From contig NZ_VCKX01000119.1 in the NCBI RefSeq assembly GCF_005889725.1, positions 1 through 34,198 of the forward strand: a stretch of 34,198 bases of DNA, read 5' to 3'. Origin of the DNA: Nonomuraea zeae. GTDB taxonomy: Bacteria > Actinomycetota > Actinomycetes > Streptosporangiales > Streptosporangiaceae. The position numbers were made by a program, and so were the translations under genes. Positions 1 to 9,362 of the stretch are shown in pieces (the first letter of the stretch is position 1; each line of letters starts with the position of its first letter). The notes beneath the pieces are model-generated. The model worked only from the letters and a program-made list of their open reading frames with translations, did no database searches and was not told the origin of the DNA.

Positions 1-449
1 ACACAACCACAAACACCATCCCCAACCCCGCATAACGCCAGCCGAAAGATCCGCAACGCCGTGGTTCTGTCGCCCAAAACCTGGCACGCTCAAGACTGGT
101 AGGAAGATACAAGTGATCTGTCTCGACAGGGCCATGGTGGCCAGACCCATCGTGGAGCAAGTTAATCTCTGGGCCACCGCGCGTGGAGCCGCTGCTTGGG
201 CCGGAGGTTGAACACGCTGAAGCACTACGCCCTCGCCTGCTGAGCCACGGATCACGGTCGGACACAGAGCGAGGCGACGATCCATCCCGTGCCGGTGATG
301 GCGCCTGTCCGGGGTTATGGTGGTCCCGAGCAACGCGCACCGCGGGCATGGGCCGATGCGATCAGCGATCGATATCCGGCGATGGGGATGCCACAGCGGG
401 TCCATGCCGCCGATGTGGTGGGCACATAGCCCCCGCAGCCGGCCGAGCT
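1..449. other. No recognisable gene
   Basis: I see no coding signal that matches a family here. Open frames exist on both strands, but they overlap one another and read as arginine/proline-rich shadow translations typical of GC-rich non-coding DNA. The stretch leads into a degraded LysR region and is probably decayed sequence. Confidence 0.5.
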
Positions 450-544
450 CGCCGGACCTGGTCCGGCGGGCGATCGTGTGCGTTCTCGGCTTGTGCCAGC
501 GTGCGTTCAGCCTCGATCAGAACGCCTGGCCCACTGCTGAACAT
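450..544 (-). pseudogene. Fragment of a LysR-type regulator (linker helix)
   Basis: A short minus-strand reading contains LIEAERTLAQAENA, which resembles the helical linker joining the winged helix-turn-helix and the effector-binding domain of LysR-type transcription factors. The DNA-binding domain is not visible upstream, and the following residues do not continue into an effector domain on this strand. A LysR effector-like piece lies on the opposite strand at 780-1110, so a regulator may have been broken and partly inverted. The assignment rests on one 14-residue match and is weak. Confidence 0.3.
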
Positions 545-779
545 CTCTCAGCACGTCGGCGTCGCTCGGCGTGGCCGGTCACCTCTTTGGCCTCTTCGCC
601 GACATGGTCCTGGCCGTCGCCGGCTGGCCTCGCTCTGGCCCTGCTTCGCAAAGACGCGAAGGCAGACGTCGGAGAACGCCTCTCCCGCGCGAGGCTGGTG
701 TTGAGGGTGAAGATGAGGTTACGCGACGGGGGTCGCCCATCGCGGCGGCCATGGACGTCGCCGCGCCGAAGGATTGGCT

Positions 780-1110
780 GACGCACAACCCGTCCGCTCG
801 ACCGCCTTGCCAGTCGTCGGGGAAGCGGTTGCCGGCGTTCGGGGTGGAGATGTCGCCGTCCATGAGCCCTCCGTCGAACCTCTCGTGGCGGCAATGCTGG
901 CCGGACCTCCCCTGGCGCACGACGCGGAGATCGGGCTCGCTCAGCTCACGCAGGAGGATTTCGTCATGCTCGCGCCGGAACCCTGCACCGAGCGGCACGA
1001 GACGATGGTCAGCGCCTGCGGGCTCGCCGGGTTCGCGCCGAGGGTTACTTGTCGCACCCGCGAGATCTCCACTGATGTTCGCCACGGCAGGGCCGTGAGT
1101 GACGCTGGTA
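780..1110 (+). pseudogene. Remnant of a LysR-type regulator effector domain
   Basis: The plus-strand reading contains HDAEIGLAQLTQEDFVMLAP followed by ACGLAGFAPRV and REIST. This resembles the substrate-binding half of LysR regulators, where a helix start (E-I-x-L-x-x-L), a central strand and an AGF-x-PRV segment occur in this order. The usual continuation into a glycine-rich segment (LVAAGLG) is replaced by unrelated sequence after about 1080. There is no HTH domain in frame upstream, so this cannot be a working regulator. A degraded MFS transporter start lies just downstream on the other strand, and LysR-MFS neighbours are common. Confidence 0.45.
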
Positions 1111-1232
1111 CCGGCCTCGGCACGAACGCTTCGCGGACAGGACGTCGCCCTCGTCCCCTGTCTGGCCCGAGCTTCACCTCCACGGCCCCCTGTGGCGGGC
1201 CGATGACGTCACTCCTGTACTGCGCGCCTCTT

Positions 1233-1358
1233 CTAGGCTGTGCCGGCGACCAGCGGTAACGCGAGCAGGATGACCTCGCTGCCCAGCAGGCTGACGTTCT
1301 GGCCGCTCCACAGGAGCACGAAGTCTCTGTCTCCCCATAGCGATCCTTTTTCGGTCAT
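1233..1358 (-). pseudogene. MFS transporter, N-terminal fragment
   Basis: An ATG at 1358 opens a 41-residue minus-strand reading containing GDRDFVLLWSGQNVSLLGSE and then a hydrophobic run. This is the characteristic start of actinobacterial major facilitator superfamily exporters of about 400 residues: a short cytosolic N-terminus, an F-x-x-LW-x-GQ-x-x-S-x-LG motif and then the first membrane helix. The frame closes at a TAG in the middle of that first helix and no later helices follow, so only about one tenth of the gene survives. The conserved start codon and motif make the family assignment fairly safe. Confidence 0.6.
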
Positions 1359-1485
1359 CGGTACGGGTGGCATTCCAGGCTGCACGACCGCCAGCTCGTC
1401 CAGGCTTGAAAGCCCGCCGCAAATCAGTTGACGGCTGGCAGGAATCCTTCTTGTCGGCCACAGCGAATATCTCGGACAATGAGCC

Positions 1486-1503
1486 AGGCCCTTTTTGGGG
1501 CCT
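1486..1503. terminator. Inverted repeat AGGCCC-N6-GGGCCT
   Basis: A perfect 6-bp stem encloses a TTTTTG loop. There is no clear T-tract beyond the stem in either direction, so it is a hairpin that could terminate transcription but does not have a canonical intrinsic terminator tail. Confidence 0.3.
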
Positions 1504-1529
1504 AGCAGGGTACAACAACTGGGTGCGGT

Positions 1530-1563
1530 CGAACGCCTCGTCCTTCATAGAGCGAGGCGTTCG
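1530..1563. terminator. Strong hairpin, 11-bp perfect stem
   Basis: CGAACGCCTCG and CGAGGCGTTCG form a perfect 11-bp stem around a 12-base loop. There is no T-tract, as is common for actinomycete terminators. It sits between degraded genes and probably marked a transcript end before the region decayed. Confidence 0.45.
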
Positions 1564-1879
1564 CGCTCCTCTCGTATACTGTCTATCCCTGCCAATGTGC
1601 TGCCGATCCGGCCGAGGCTCCTGACGAAGGTCGGCCCACGGAATCTGTCCGTCTATTTCTGTGACTCTCCTGTTCTGGCCTTTCTCGAAGAACAGCATCA
1701 AACAGGATCCTCGTGATGTAGCCGTGGCTCCTGTCCTTCGCAAACTCGTCGTCACTCGCCGGAGGGACATCCGGCTGATCGTTGCTCGGGCCTGGAGACA
1801 AGGCCCGCCGAGTCTCGCGGCGTGAGAGCGGAGGAACTGGCGGTCCGACCATAAGAAGTACATTCCGCGGCCTGTACGA

Positions 1880-3522
1880 GTGGCACGATTCATCATGACG
1901 CTCCAGGCGTCCTTCGGCCTGGTAGCCGTCTGCGTCTTCTTCATCTACGTGATCACCGTCTTCCAATCGCCGCCGTGCTGGCGGTGCCGCTGGGCGGGCT
2001 GGTCGCGCCGCTGGTCGCCGCCCGATTGCGTGACTTCGGCACGGTGAGTGTGTCGTTCGAGGTGGTCTACCGGCCGCTCCCGGCCTTGTGGACCTTGCTG
2101 TTCACTCTGGCGGTGACCCTGCTGGCGAGCCTGCTGGCGGGACGGCGGGCGCTGCGGATTCGCCCCGGGGATGCGCTCGGCGAGGCTCTGGAGGAGGGCG
2201 GCACGCTCGGCCGGGGACGGCTTTTCGCCGGTCTGTCGCTGCTGGCGGTGGCCTTGGTCCTGGCGGTGCTGGAGAGCGCGCACCTGGTCGATTTTGGGCA
2301 GCCGTTCGGAACCATGGTCGTGGAGTTCGTGCGCGTGTGCCTGGTCGTGGCGGCGGTCGGGCTGCTGGCGCCGTGGTTCGTGCTGGCGGTGGGCCGGCTG
2401 CTGCGGCCGCTCGCCGCCCGAGCCCGGCGCGCGGGCGGCTTCCTGGCCGTCGCCAACGTGGTCTTCAACCACCGCAGGTTCGCCGGGGCCGCCAGTTCAC
2501 TCACGCTTGGCGTGACACTGGTCGGCGTGGTCGTCGCCATCCAGTCCTTCTACGACTGGCGTCGGGCCGACCTGGCCGCAGCGCAGATCCGCGCGGACTA
2601 TGTGCTGACGCCGGCGAACGGCAACAACGTGCTGGCGGAGGAGCTGCAGCGACGTCTGCAGGGCGCGGAGGGGGCGTCCGACGTGGTGGGGATCCGCATG
2701 CTGCCGATCAACGTGAGAGCAGAGGACCGGACATCCGCTCAAGGTTCGCCGCCGCGTATGTACGGTTCGCTGGCTACCGGAGATCTCACGCGGGTGCTGA
2801 ATCTGCCGGTACGTGGCCGTCCGCTCAGCGCCCTGGGCGAGCGGGAGGTCGCTTTCAGCGGCTCGGCCGCGGCCGGGCACCAGGTCCGGATCGGATCACG
2901 GGTGCGGATCCGGTTGCCGGGCGCGACGAAGGACGCGGTTCACACGGTGGCCGCGCTCTACGCCGACACCAGCGAGCTGGCCAAAGTGGTGCTGCCTTCC
3001 CCGGGTCCCACAGGAGCCCGCCTGACGCCCGGGCGGTACGCCGCAATCTATGTGCGCGGCGCCCTCGACCGGGAGGCCGTCACCCAGGCAGGGGCGACCA
3101 TCGCCTCCTACGACCGGCCGTCGTATGTCCTGCGCAAAGCGGCCGAGAGCGCCGAGAACAACCGCCTGCTGCCGTACGTGTCGGCGCTGATCGCGCTCTT
3201 CTGCCTGGTGGCGGCCGTCAACAGTCTGTGCCTGGCGCTGCTCGACCGCCGACGGGAGTTCGCCGGCATGCGACAGATCGGCATGCGCCGCGATCAGGTG
3301 ATGTGGATGGTCTGCCGGGAGAACGTGCTCACCGTGCTGCCCATCTTGACGCTGGCCTTGCTCGCGGTCGCCGCCGTGGCGTCCGTGAACGCCATGGTCG
3401 AAGGCGCCGGGCCGGCGGTCATGGTGTCGTTCATCCCGTTCGGCTGGCTCGTTCCTCGCGGCGCCGGTGCGCTCGTGGGAGTGCTGCTGGTCGTGCGTGC
3501 GGCCTTGAGACAGGAAGGGTAG
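1880..3522 (+). pseudogene. FtsX-like ABC transporter permease, N-terminus lost, frameshifted
   Basis: The main frame runs from a GTG at 1975 to 3522 (about 515 residues). It is a MacB/FtsX-type permease of the kind that works with a LolD-like ATPase at the cytoplasmic membrane. Visible features include several hydrophobic helices (for example LWTLLFTLAVTLLASLLAG near residue 40), a mid-protein helix before a large extracytoplasmic domain, and a C-terminal FtsX motif (DRRREFAGMRQIGMRRDQV) followed by two helices. Family members of this two-domain type are usually near 800 residues. An upstream fragment in another frame (ATG 1895, ASFGLVAVCVFFIYVITVFQ) matches the preceding permease helix. The RRREL-type loop that should follow it is missing, so an internal deletion plus frameshift broke the gene. 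The ATPase follows 7 bases downstream. Confidence 0.75.
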
Positions 3523-3529
3523 GTCTGAT

Positions 3530-4311
3530 ATGACCACCGGCATGGAACCCGCGGTCCGTCTGGACGGAGTCGGGAAGATCTACGGCACGGGGCCATCGGC
3601 GGTCACCGCGCTCAAGGATGTCAGTTACGGCTTCGCCCGCGGGTCGTTCACCGCAGTGATGGGGCACTCAGGATCGGGAAAGTCCACGCTGCTGCAGTGC
3701 GCGGCCGGGTTGACCCAGCCCACGTCGGGGACGGTCAGCGTGGGCGGCGCCGACGTGACGGCTCTGACGGAGGCGGAGCTGTCCGCCATGCGGCGCGAGC
3801 GGGTGGGCTTCGTGTTCCAGGCGTTCAACTTGCTTCCGGCGCTGACCGCGAAAGAGAACATCGAGCTGCCGATGCGGCCGGCCGGCCAACGGGCGGACCA
3901 GGAATGGGTGCAGGAGTTGGTGGGCCGCACCCGTATCGCCGAGCATGTGCACCGCCGCCCGCACGAGCTGTCCGGTGGTCAGCAGCAGCGGGTGGCCATC
4001 TGCCGCGCGCTGGTGGCCGGGCCGCAGGTCGTCTTCGCCGACGAGCCGACGGGGAGCCTCGATACCCGGTCGGGCCAGGAGATCCTGGCCATGCTCAGGC
4101 TCGTCGTCGACACCCTGAAGCAGACGTCATCCTGGTCGCCCACGATGCGACCGCTGCCGCGCACGCCGACCGGGTGCTCTTCCTCCGTGACGGGGAGATG
4201 GTGGACGTCATGGAGGCGCCCACACCGGCCAAGGTCGCCGCAGGGCCGAGTGGTCGTCCCGGCTCCCCCGATCATCCCGGCTCCCCCGGTCTCACCAGGC
4301 CGACCTCATAG
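3530..4311 (+). pseudogene. LolD/MacB-type ABC transporter ATPase, frameshifted
   Basis: This is the ATP-binding partner of the upstream permease. Its ATG lies 7 bases after the permease stop. The frame shows Walker A GHSGSGKST (residues 45-53), Q-loop Q97, signature LSGGQ (147-151), Walker B VVFADEP (167-173) and a D-loop SLD. After residue about 198 the frame turns into a proline/arginine-rich tail. The true continuation, with the H-switch segment VILVAHD and then VLFLRDGEMVD, is in the next frame, which ends at 4311. A single-base loss near 4122-4128 explains this. Without the H-switch the product would not hydrolyse ATP normally. The tail overlaps the convergent response-regulator remnant. 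Confidence 0.8.
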
Positions 4312-4936
4312 GCGACGATCACCGCCTGGGCCCGGTCCCTGACGTCGAGCTTGGCGAACAGGTCGCTCACCCGGTTCTTCACCGTCGACAGCGACAGGCC
4401 GGTCTCCTCAGCGATCTGCGCGTTGGACAGGCCGCGTGCGATGAGCTCCAGCACCTGCCGTTCGCGGGAACTGAGCGCGGACAGCTCATCGGGCACCACG
4501 AGTGCACGGGGCCGCGTGGGACGGACAAAGGTCCCGATGAGGCCGATCAGCAACCGGGGCGCTACCGCCGCATCTCCTCTGTGCACAACCCTGATGCCCT
4601 CGGTCAGCTCCTCCGGCGAGACGTCCTTGGGCAAGAAGCCCGACGCGCCTGCCCGCAGCGCCGCCACGGCGTGCTCTTCCAGGTCGAAGATGCTCAGCGC
4701 GAGCACCCTGGTCTGCGGCAGCTCGGTGACGATCCGCTCCGTGGCCGCCACCCCGTCCATGCCGGCCATGTGCAGGTCCATCAGCACGACATCGGGGTGC
4801 ACCTCGTGGCTACGTCGCACCGCCTCGTGGCCGTAGCCGCCTCGCCCACGGCCACCAGGCCGCTATCGGTTTCCAGCAGCATGCGCAGCCCCGCGCGGAC
4901 CAATACCTGGTCGTCCACGAGCAGTACTTTGATCAC
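4272..4936 (-). pseudogene. NarL/LuxR-type response regulator, frameshifted
   Basis: The GTG start at 4936 overlaps the stop of the sensor-kinase remnant by 4 bases (GTGA). The first frame gives VIKVLLVDDQVLVRAGLRML, the receiver start with the acidic DD pair. It loses frame near 4835. The next frame continues with SHEVHPDVVLMDLHMAGMDG, where the D of MDLHM is the phospho-acceptor, then the conserved T/S and K positions (ALSIFD, PKDVSPEEL). It ends with a LuxR helix-turn-helix (LSSRERQVLELIARGLSNAQ, then LSLSTVKNRVSDLF). All domains are recognisable, so one indel between the receiver start and the phospho-acceptor is the main lesion. It probably once controlled the neighbouring ABC transporter, as is usual for such gene sets. 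Confidence 0.8.
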
Positions 4937-5434
4937 GCCTGCTCCGTCAGCGGGATGCGGGCGTGCACGACGAACCCGCCGAAGGGCGCGGGGCCTGCCT
5001 TGAGCTCGCCCCCGCACAGTGAGACGCGCTCGGCCATACCGGCCAGACCGAGCCCGAGACGGGGCCCGGCGGGCCCGCCTGTCCCGTCGTCGGCCACCTC
5101 CACCTCGACGAGTTCGGGCAGGTAGGTGAGCCGGACGCGGGAGCGTGCGCTGGACGCGTGCTTGCGGGTGTTGGTGAGCGCCTCCTGGACGATGCGGTAG
5201 ACGGCGTGATCGACGGTGGTCGGCAGTGCGACCGACGTGCCCGTGACCTCCAGCTCAGCGTTTTCGGCCGCCTGCTGCTCTCTGCGGCGTGACAGCTCCG
5301 TGCGCAGGCGCGTGCCGTCGGAAGATGGTCCTGCGCGATTTCCCGCCCGTGGAGCCACCGGGAGGCCGCCACGCCGGCGCGAGATCACCGATCCATGGAC
5401 GCCGCACCCGCCCGACGAGGGCCGCCAAGGACAT
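4933..5434 (-). pseudogene. NarL-type sensor histidine kinase, internal deletion
   Basis: An ATG at 5434 starts MSLAALVGRVRRPWIGDLA, typical of the first residues of membrane-bound HisKA_3 kinases. The frame then breaks, and the membrane helices and phospho-accepting histidine box are absent. What remains in the frame ending at 4933 is the end of the dimerisation region and an HATPase domain: an N-box (YRIVQEALTNTRKHA), a G1-like DDGTGG and a G2 region GLGLAGMAERV. Family members are about 380-420 residues; fewer than 150 are left here. The stop overlaps the response-regulator start. The pair lies convergent to the ABC transporter. Confidence 0.75.
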
Positions 5435-5578
5435 GCACCCCAGGGTAGGTCGCGGCGGCTCACCCGGCGTTTCGTAACCAGGTGAGCACGTCACTGTGCA
5501 AGGTGATTCTGGCCGTTCTCGGCCGGACGCTCCTAGTGTCGGGAGGCATCCCCTACAAGCTGGTCGATGGAGCCCATC

Positions 5579-6586
5579 ATGTCCCATCATCTCGACTCAC
5601 CGCTCGCCCGTCAGGACCCGCGCCTCGACATCAGCGACGTCTACCTTTTCCGCGGCACCACGGGAACCGCGTTCGTCATCAACGTGAACCCTCTGTCCGG
5701 TGCCGGAGCGTTTCATCCGGAAGGCCGCTACGAGTTCAGAATCGATACCGACGGCGATGCCGTCGAGGATCGCACGTACTGTGTCACGTTCGGCGAGTTC
5801 GACGGCGACGGCCGGCAGACTCTGGAACTGCGCCGGCTCGACGGTGGGGACGCGCGGGATCGTGACGCCGCCGGGACCGTACTGGTTCGCGGCCTCACCG
5901 GCACGAAGCTGAGCGCCGAAAGCGGCGTGCGAATCTGGGCCGGTCCCGCGGCCGACCCGTTCTACATCAACGCATCCGTGGTCGGCGCCGTCAAGGACGC
6001 CGTCGTGCACGGAACGCCACTCGATCTGGCTGCGATCGACTATGAGCAGCCGGCGAACCTGTTCGCCGGCACGAACGTGAACGCCATCGTCCTGGAGATT
6101 CCCGACGAGGACTTCGAGGTCACCGTCATCGGCTTCTGGGGGACGACGGCACTGGCGACCGACGCCGGCGGCTGGCGGCAGATCAACCGCTGCGCGCTCC
6201 CGCTCGTGAACACCATCTTCTATCCGGACGGCTCACAGCAGGCCAGCGACTACAACACCACCCAGCCCAGCCAGGACCCAGACCTGTACGGGCCGCTAGT
6301 GCACGACCTCGTCAGCAAGGCCGTCGCCGCCGTGCACACCAGCGATGACCCTGTCGCGCACGCGAGCCAGGTCGTCGATGCCCTCTTCCCTGATGTCCTC
6401 CGCTACGAGATCGGGACCGCCGCCGGGTTCGGCTTCGCCGCCCGCAACGGTCGTGGCCTCGCCGACTGCGCGGCCGAGGTGATGTTCGCGCTCGTGCTCA
6501 ACAAGGCCGTGCCGCTCGGCCTGGACAGCCGATCGATCGCCGTGGCGCCGGGCCGGAGTTTTCCCTACCTCGCCCCTGGCGTGTGA
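5579..6586 (+). CDS. DUF4331 family protein
   Basis: The gene is intact, 335 residues from ATG 5579. That start was chosen because GGAG lies about 7 bases upstream and the protein then begins MSHHLDSPLARQDPRLDISD, the usual start of DUF4331 proteins. An in-frame ATG at 5567 would add four residues. DUF4331 proteins are beta-rich and of unknown function; many bacterial members occur near redox or metal genes, and some are secreted. No signal peptide is visible here, so this member is probably cytoplasmic. Acidic loops (DTDGDAVEDR, DGDGRQT) could bind cations, but that is inference. It is flanked by broken genes on the left and a PucR-type regulator on the same strand 133 bases downstream. Confidence 0.85.
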   Translation: MSHHLDSPLARQDPRLDISDVYLFRGTTGTAFVINVNPLSGAGAFHPEGRYEFRIDTDGDAVEDRTYCVTFGEFDGDGRQTLELRRLDGGDARDRDAAGTVLVRGLTGTKLSAESGVRIWAGPAADPFYINASVVGAVKDAVVHGTPLDLAAIDYEQPANLFAGTNVNAIVLEIPDEDFEVTVIGFWGTTALATDAGGWRQINRCALPLVNTIFYPDGSQQASDYNTTQPSQDPDLYGPLVHDLVSKAVAAVHTSDDPVAHASQVVDALFPDVLRYEIGTAAGFGFAARNGRGLADCAAEVMFALVLNKAVPLGLDSRSIAVAPGRSFPYLAPGV

Positions 6587-6719
6587 AGCGGTCGCGCGAG
6601 CGGTCAGTTGTGACGTGCGGAGGCCGTTACAGCGCATGACCTGCTCGTTCGTAGCCTTGTTCTCGTGGCAGGCACTACCCTGAACCGAACCACAGGGGTG
6701 TCGCAGGACACGAGGTGAG

Positions 6720-8567
6720 GTGCCGATGCCCACGGTCAGCACACTGGTGGGCCGGTCCGAACTCGGGATGCGGCTTCTCGCGCACGGGCCCGCCAGGACG
6801 CGTGAGATCGACTCTGCGCTGATCGTCCAGGCGGATCTGTCCGCTTGGGGCGGAGCCGACCCAAAGATCTTCCGGCGAACCCTCGCCATCGTGCCCTTCG
6901 CCGGGTTCGAGGGTCGAGCCGAGGACATCATGCGACAGCTGAGCGGCGTGGACGCCGCAGGGGTGGTCCTCGCCGTCGGCCCTGGCGGGGACTGCTTGCC
7001 GGACGTCGAGGCCCTGGCCGCCTGGGCGCAAGAGCACGGCACTCCGCTGCTGCTGGCGGCGAGCGAGCCGTATCGCGTATGGGCGGCGACCATGGAGATC
7101 ATCCGTGAGGAGCGGGAGCTCACGAACGCTCACCTCAAAGAGATGCAACGGGAGGTGACGCGCCCGGACGGCCTGAGCCACCTGCTGCGCTGGCTTGCCC
7201 GGCAGGTGGAAGGCAGCGTCGTTCTGCTGGATGGGGCCGGTATGCCCCGCCACGCCTTTCCCGTGCTCCCCGAGGACGTGATCGAGCAGGCCGCGGCCGA
7301 CATCGACCGGGTGATCAGCGGTGCGGCCGGTGCCGCCGCCGCGGACGTCGAGGCGGGTGTGGTCCACATTCAGTCGATCGGTGAGGGCGGACCTGAGGCG
7401 ACCCTCGTCGTGGCGCGGGCGCAGCGGTTCCCGGCATCGGTACGGAACCTGATCGGCGACGCGTCCCGGCTGCTGTCGCTGAGCTGGGGTGTCGAGGAGT
7501 CCGGCCGCCGGCGACGCGATGTAGACCGGGCGGAGGCGCAGACCCGCGAGGCAGTGCTTCATCTCCTGCTGACCGGTCAGCTGGAGGCCGCACACCGCGT
7601 CGCCGAGACCATGGGCCCGAGCCTCGCGGAAGAGGTCCGCGTCTATGTCGTGGAGTGCCCGGAGCAGATCAGGGATCGAGCGGTGGCCGAGTGTGACCGC
7701 GCGTCACACGGCACAGCCTGGATCGTGCGCTGTCCCGTCTACGCTCGCCACGTCATCGTGCTAGCTCCGGCACATGCGGGGGGAGACGCCATGGAGCAGG
7801 CACTCCGGCTTTACGCCTGCCGATCGACGGACATTCACGTCGGGCGCGGCGGGAGCGTCCTGCTACGGGATCTGGCCTCCGGCTACCGGCAGGCGTTCCA
7901 CGCTCTGGCGACCGCGCGGGGAAGAGCCGAGAACTACGCCGAGTTCAGTCCGAGAGGAGACCTGGCCGCCCTGGTGCGCAGCCGCGGGTACGCGTGGGCC
8001 AGAGCCCTGCTCGAGCCGCTGCACACCTACCGGCCGGACCGGGCTGGAGATCCTGATGCGGCCGCACTCACCGCCACCATCCGGTCCTGGCTCGACTTCC
8101 ACGGCGGTGCCGCGCGGCAGCTGAAGATTCATCGCAACACCTTGCCGGCTCGGCTGCGGCACATCGAACGGCTTCTCGGCCTCTCCTTGGACGACCTCGC
8201 CACGCAGGCGAAGCTTCACCTCGCGCTCTGCGTACTCGACGGACGTGAAGGAGCCGACGGCGAAGAGACCCTCGATGCGATCCTCGACACCGCGGACGTG
8301 CACGATTGGGCCGCGCTGCAGGTGTCTTCGCTGACGAGTCGCGAATCGACGGCGTTCCTGGAGACTCTGCGGGTGTGGCTGGCCAACCACGCCCGTCTGG
8401 AGCCGACCGCCTCGGCGCTCGGCATCTCGGCGCCCGGTGTGCGTAAACGCCTGACCCGGATCGAGGAAGTGCTCGGACGGTCGCTGCTGGACAGCCCCTC
8501 GGCGCGCTATGACCTGTGGTTCGCCCTGCGCGTGTTTGACACCTGTGACGCGCCCTCCTGCGAATGA
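6720..8567 (+). CDS. PucR family transcriptional regulator
   Basis: 615 residues from GTG 6720; an ATG six bases later (6726) has a better-spaced GAGG and is equally likely. PucR/CdaR-type activators regulate purine catabolism and other catabolic genes. The N-terminal part (about 1-130) resembles the PucR sensing domain, with the segment VDAAGVVLAVGPGG. A central GGDEF-like region follows (about 300-400). The C-terminus carries two HTH_30-type segments, about 447-505 (ARQLKIHRNTLPARLRHIER) and about 545-603 (ALGISAPGVRKRLTRIEEVL). Most PucR proteins have one such segment, so the double arrangement is unusual. The upstream gap of 133 bases probably holds its promoter. The frame shows no lesion. 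Confidence 0.85.
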   Translation: MPMPTVSTLVGRSELGMRLLAHGPARTREIDSALIVQADLSAWGGADPKIFRRTLAIVPFAGFEGRAEDIMRQLSGVDAAGVVLAVGPGGDCLPDVEALAAWAQEHGTPLLLAASEPYRVWAATMEIIREERELTNAHLKEMQREVTRPDGLSHLLRWLARQVEGSVVLLDGAGMPRHAFPVLPEDVIEQAAADIDRVISGAAGAAAADVEAGVVHIQSIGEGGPEATLVVARAQRFPASVRNLIGDASRLLSLSWGVEESGRRRRDVDRAEAQTREAVLHLLLTGQLEAAHRVAETMGPSLAEEVRVYVVECPEQIRDRAVAECDRASHGTAWIVRCPVYARHVIVLAPAHAGGDAMEQALRLYACRSTDIHVGRGGSVLLRDLASGYRQAFHALATARGRAENYAEFSPRGDLAALVRSRGYAWARALLEPLHTYRPDRAGDPDAAALTATIRSWLDFHGGAARQLKIHRNTLPARLRHIERLLGLSLDDLATQAKLHLALCVLDGREGADGEETLDAILDTADVHDWAALQVSSLTSRESTAFLETLRVWLANHARLEPTASALGISAPGVRKRLTRIEEVLGRSLLDSPSARYDLWFALRVFDTCDAPSCE

Positions 8568-8595
8568 GACCAGAGATGGGCGCCCGGACCGTGTC

Positions 8596-9316
8596 GCCAG
8601 CGTGACGTCGCCGAGTCCACCAGGCTGGCCGGCGTGGCCAGCCAGGTCAGAGACAAGGATCCCGTGCTCGGCATGCTCCTGAGGGTGGCGTCCGGGCGTC
8701 TGGCACCCACCGACGAGGCCAGATCCTCCCTCCTCGCCTCAGCCGCGAATCATGCGGTCCGGTCCTTTCGCGACCCCGACACCGGCCCCGACGTCGCCCG
8801 CGCCCTCACCGCCGACGGCCACCCTCTCATCAGCGTCGGCCCCGAGGGGGGTGAGAGTGTGGAACGTCAAGACCGGCAGACGGGCAGGCGGGCTAACCGG
8901 TCTCGGTTTGGCTGGCAAGCGCTTGCGGCAAGTCGCGGTCAGCCAGGACGGGCGATTGCTCGCGATCGCCGACACTCTGGCGTCGGGTTGCGGCAGATGG
9001 CCGCCGGCAAGCCGACCGGCTTCCGGCTGCCAGCCGACGTGGTGCAGGACCTGACCATCGCCTTCAGCGGAATGCATCTGATCGTCGAGCTCGGCAGGGC
9101 AAGACGATCTACGATCCGGACACCGGGAAGACCACGTCCATCCCCACGCTGGGGAAGGTGGCGGTACATCCGGATGGCGGCTATGCCGTGGGCCAGTACG
9201 TCTGGTCGCGGCCCTCGAGGGAGCAGCACAACGGCGCTCCTGCCAGTGGCTCGCCTCAGACCGTGGACCAGGATGGCTTCGGTAGGGCGAAAGCACCTGT
9301 GCCGAGCCTTGGCTAG
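8596..9316 (+). pseudogene. WD40-repeat protein remnant, several frameshifts
   Basis: The sequence can be followed through three frames. The first gives an actinobacterial WD40-kinase-type linker (VRDKDPVLGMLLRVASGRLA, then DEARSSLLASAANHAV). The second gives a WD40 blade (VRVWNVKTGRRAGG, VAVSQDGRLLAIAD). The third gives a last blade (GKTIYDPDTGK, VAVHPDGGYAVGQYVWSR) that ends at TAG 9314. Parent proteins are usually 700-1300 residues with an N-terminal NTPase, kinase or HTH domain. Only a middle-to-end portion survives, with at least three frame changes, so it is a pseudogene. It lies directly before the intact GNAT gene. Confidence 0.7.
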
Positions 9317-9362
9317 TGAAACGATTTGTCGGGAGAGCGGCGCGCGGGTAGCTTCGCCGCCT

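Larger units (their letters stand above)
1359..1879. other. Intergenic or decayed stretch with two hairpins
   Basis: No family-level coding match was found. The stretch holds two clear inverted repeats, listed separately. A TATACT hexamer lies after the second hairpin but has no convincing partner gene. The right-hand edge merges into the broken FtsX permease. Confidence 0.4.

Noticed and set aside
1174..1944. 256-residue minus-strand frame
   Set aside because: Different frame from the MFS fragment and no family features; composition typical of shadow frames.
2088..3533. 481-residue plus-strand frame overlapping the permease
   Set aside because: Arginine/glycine-rich, no hydrophobic helices; an alternate-frame shadow of the FtsX permease.
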